A DNA stretch of 64,000 bases, taken from NCBI RefSeq assembly GCF_042743185.1, contig NZ_JBHYMS010000034.1, positions 11,756 through 75,755 on the forward strand. Direction: 5' to 3'. Made by a program: the position numbers and the translations under genes. The stretch is from Inquilinus sp042743185. Lineage in GTDB: Bacteria > Pseudomonadota > Alphaproteobacteria > DSM-16000 > Inquilinaceae. Below, piece after piece: positions 63,808 through 64,000 of the stretch; the stretch's first letter is position 1, and every line of letters begins with the position of its first letter. Below the pieces are notes generated by a model. The model made no database searches. It saw only the letters and a program-made list of their open reading frames with translations, and was not told the origin of the DNA.

Positions 63808-64000
63808 ACCGACGGCGACGCCGCGGCGACGAACTCGAAAGAGAGCGACGCAGCGGAGGGCAGCCAAAAGAAGGTTGCAAAAGCCGGGTCGGTAACTTAC
63901 ATCGGCGTTTCTGCCCTGGCGGGCCGGCCCTGGAAGGGGAAGGCGCGACGGGCGGATGCGGCTCTGGAGCCCGGGGAATCGGGTGTAGGGGCGACGGATC
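63808..64000 (+). ncRNA. Untranslated leader, probably of rRNA precursor (cut by window edge)
   Basis: No coding frame is supported after the promoter. The purine-rich leader runs off the window. No 16S sequence or boxA motif is reached, so identification as an rRNA leader rests on the promoter and the lack of a gene. Confidence 0.4.

Overview
The window is a compact, GC-rich (roughly 70 percent by eye) chromosomal segment from an alphaproteobacterium. The gene content fits Rhodospirillales or a close relative: a usg gene, DUF1489, a DUF952-pyrD pair, an NrsF-type anti-sigma factor, FCD and TRAP genes, groESL behind a CIRCE element, and an Anbu operon. I cannot name the genus. I count 66 protein genes. 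There is no phage, insertion sequence, CRISPR array or tRNA. A 10-N scaffold gap flanked by homopolymer runs (about 32.5-33.0 kb) shows this is a draft assembly.

Layout. 0-9.5 kb: a lipoprotein fragment, a HisKA_2 sensor kinase with a TPR partner, acetylpolyamine deacetylase, a K+/H+ antiporter, an M20 amidohydrolase, a ketopantoate-reductase-like gene, and pyrD with DUF952. 9.5-14.5 kb: a tiny gene behind a near-perfect sigma-54 promoter, then an MHYT-domain kinase and an OmpR/kinase pair. 14.5-25.7 kb: LysR-MFS-nitronate monooxygenase, a betaine/choline/carnitine binding protein with a thioesterase, a D-Ala-D-Ala carboxypeptidase, a LexA-like repressor that has lost its protease residues, a class IV aminotransferase, an FkbM methyltransferase, an acyltransferase, and an ECF sigma factor with its membrane anti-sigma factor. 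25.7-32.5 kb: DUF1223, a Fur-box-headed pair of unknown paralogs, a lone receiver, an RNA methyltransferase, a zinc-type asparaginase with a His-rich N-terminus, LysE, GNAT and an aminotransferase.

33-46.9 kb: usg, a GntR/FCD regulator divergent from a DctPQM TRAP transporter, groESL, an L,D-transpeptidase, an ETF-beta-type lysine methyltransferase, a 59-residue conserved-looking protein overlapping DUF488, ubiA, a GlxA/DJ-1 divergent pair, rsmE and gshA. 47-51 kb: the four-gene Anbu proteasome-ancestor operon (ATP-grasp, alpha-E, transglutaminase, Anbu), preceded by a second sigma-54-type promoter. 51-63.7 kb: leucine catabolism in two blocks (carboxylase beta and methylglutaconyl-CoA hydratase; carboxylase alpha and HMG-CoA lyase). 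Between the blocks lie a GH20 hexosaminidase under a DasR/NagQ-like operator, a FAD oxidoreductase, a metallophosphoesterase and a LysE exporter. The last 280 bases look like a stable-RNA (probably rRNA) promoter and leader.

The most promising leads are the two sigma-54-type promoters (one with ordered upstream repeats and an unknown 72-residue protein, one on the Anbu operon), the Fur-box-controlled paralog pair, the protease-dead LexA-like regulator, and a family of paired GTAGGTTGGGTTCG hairpins found at two places.
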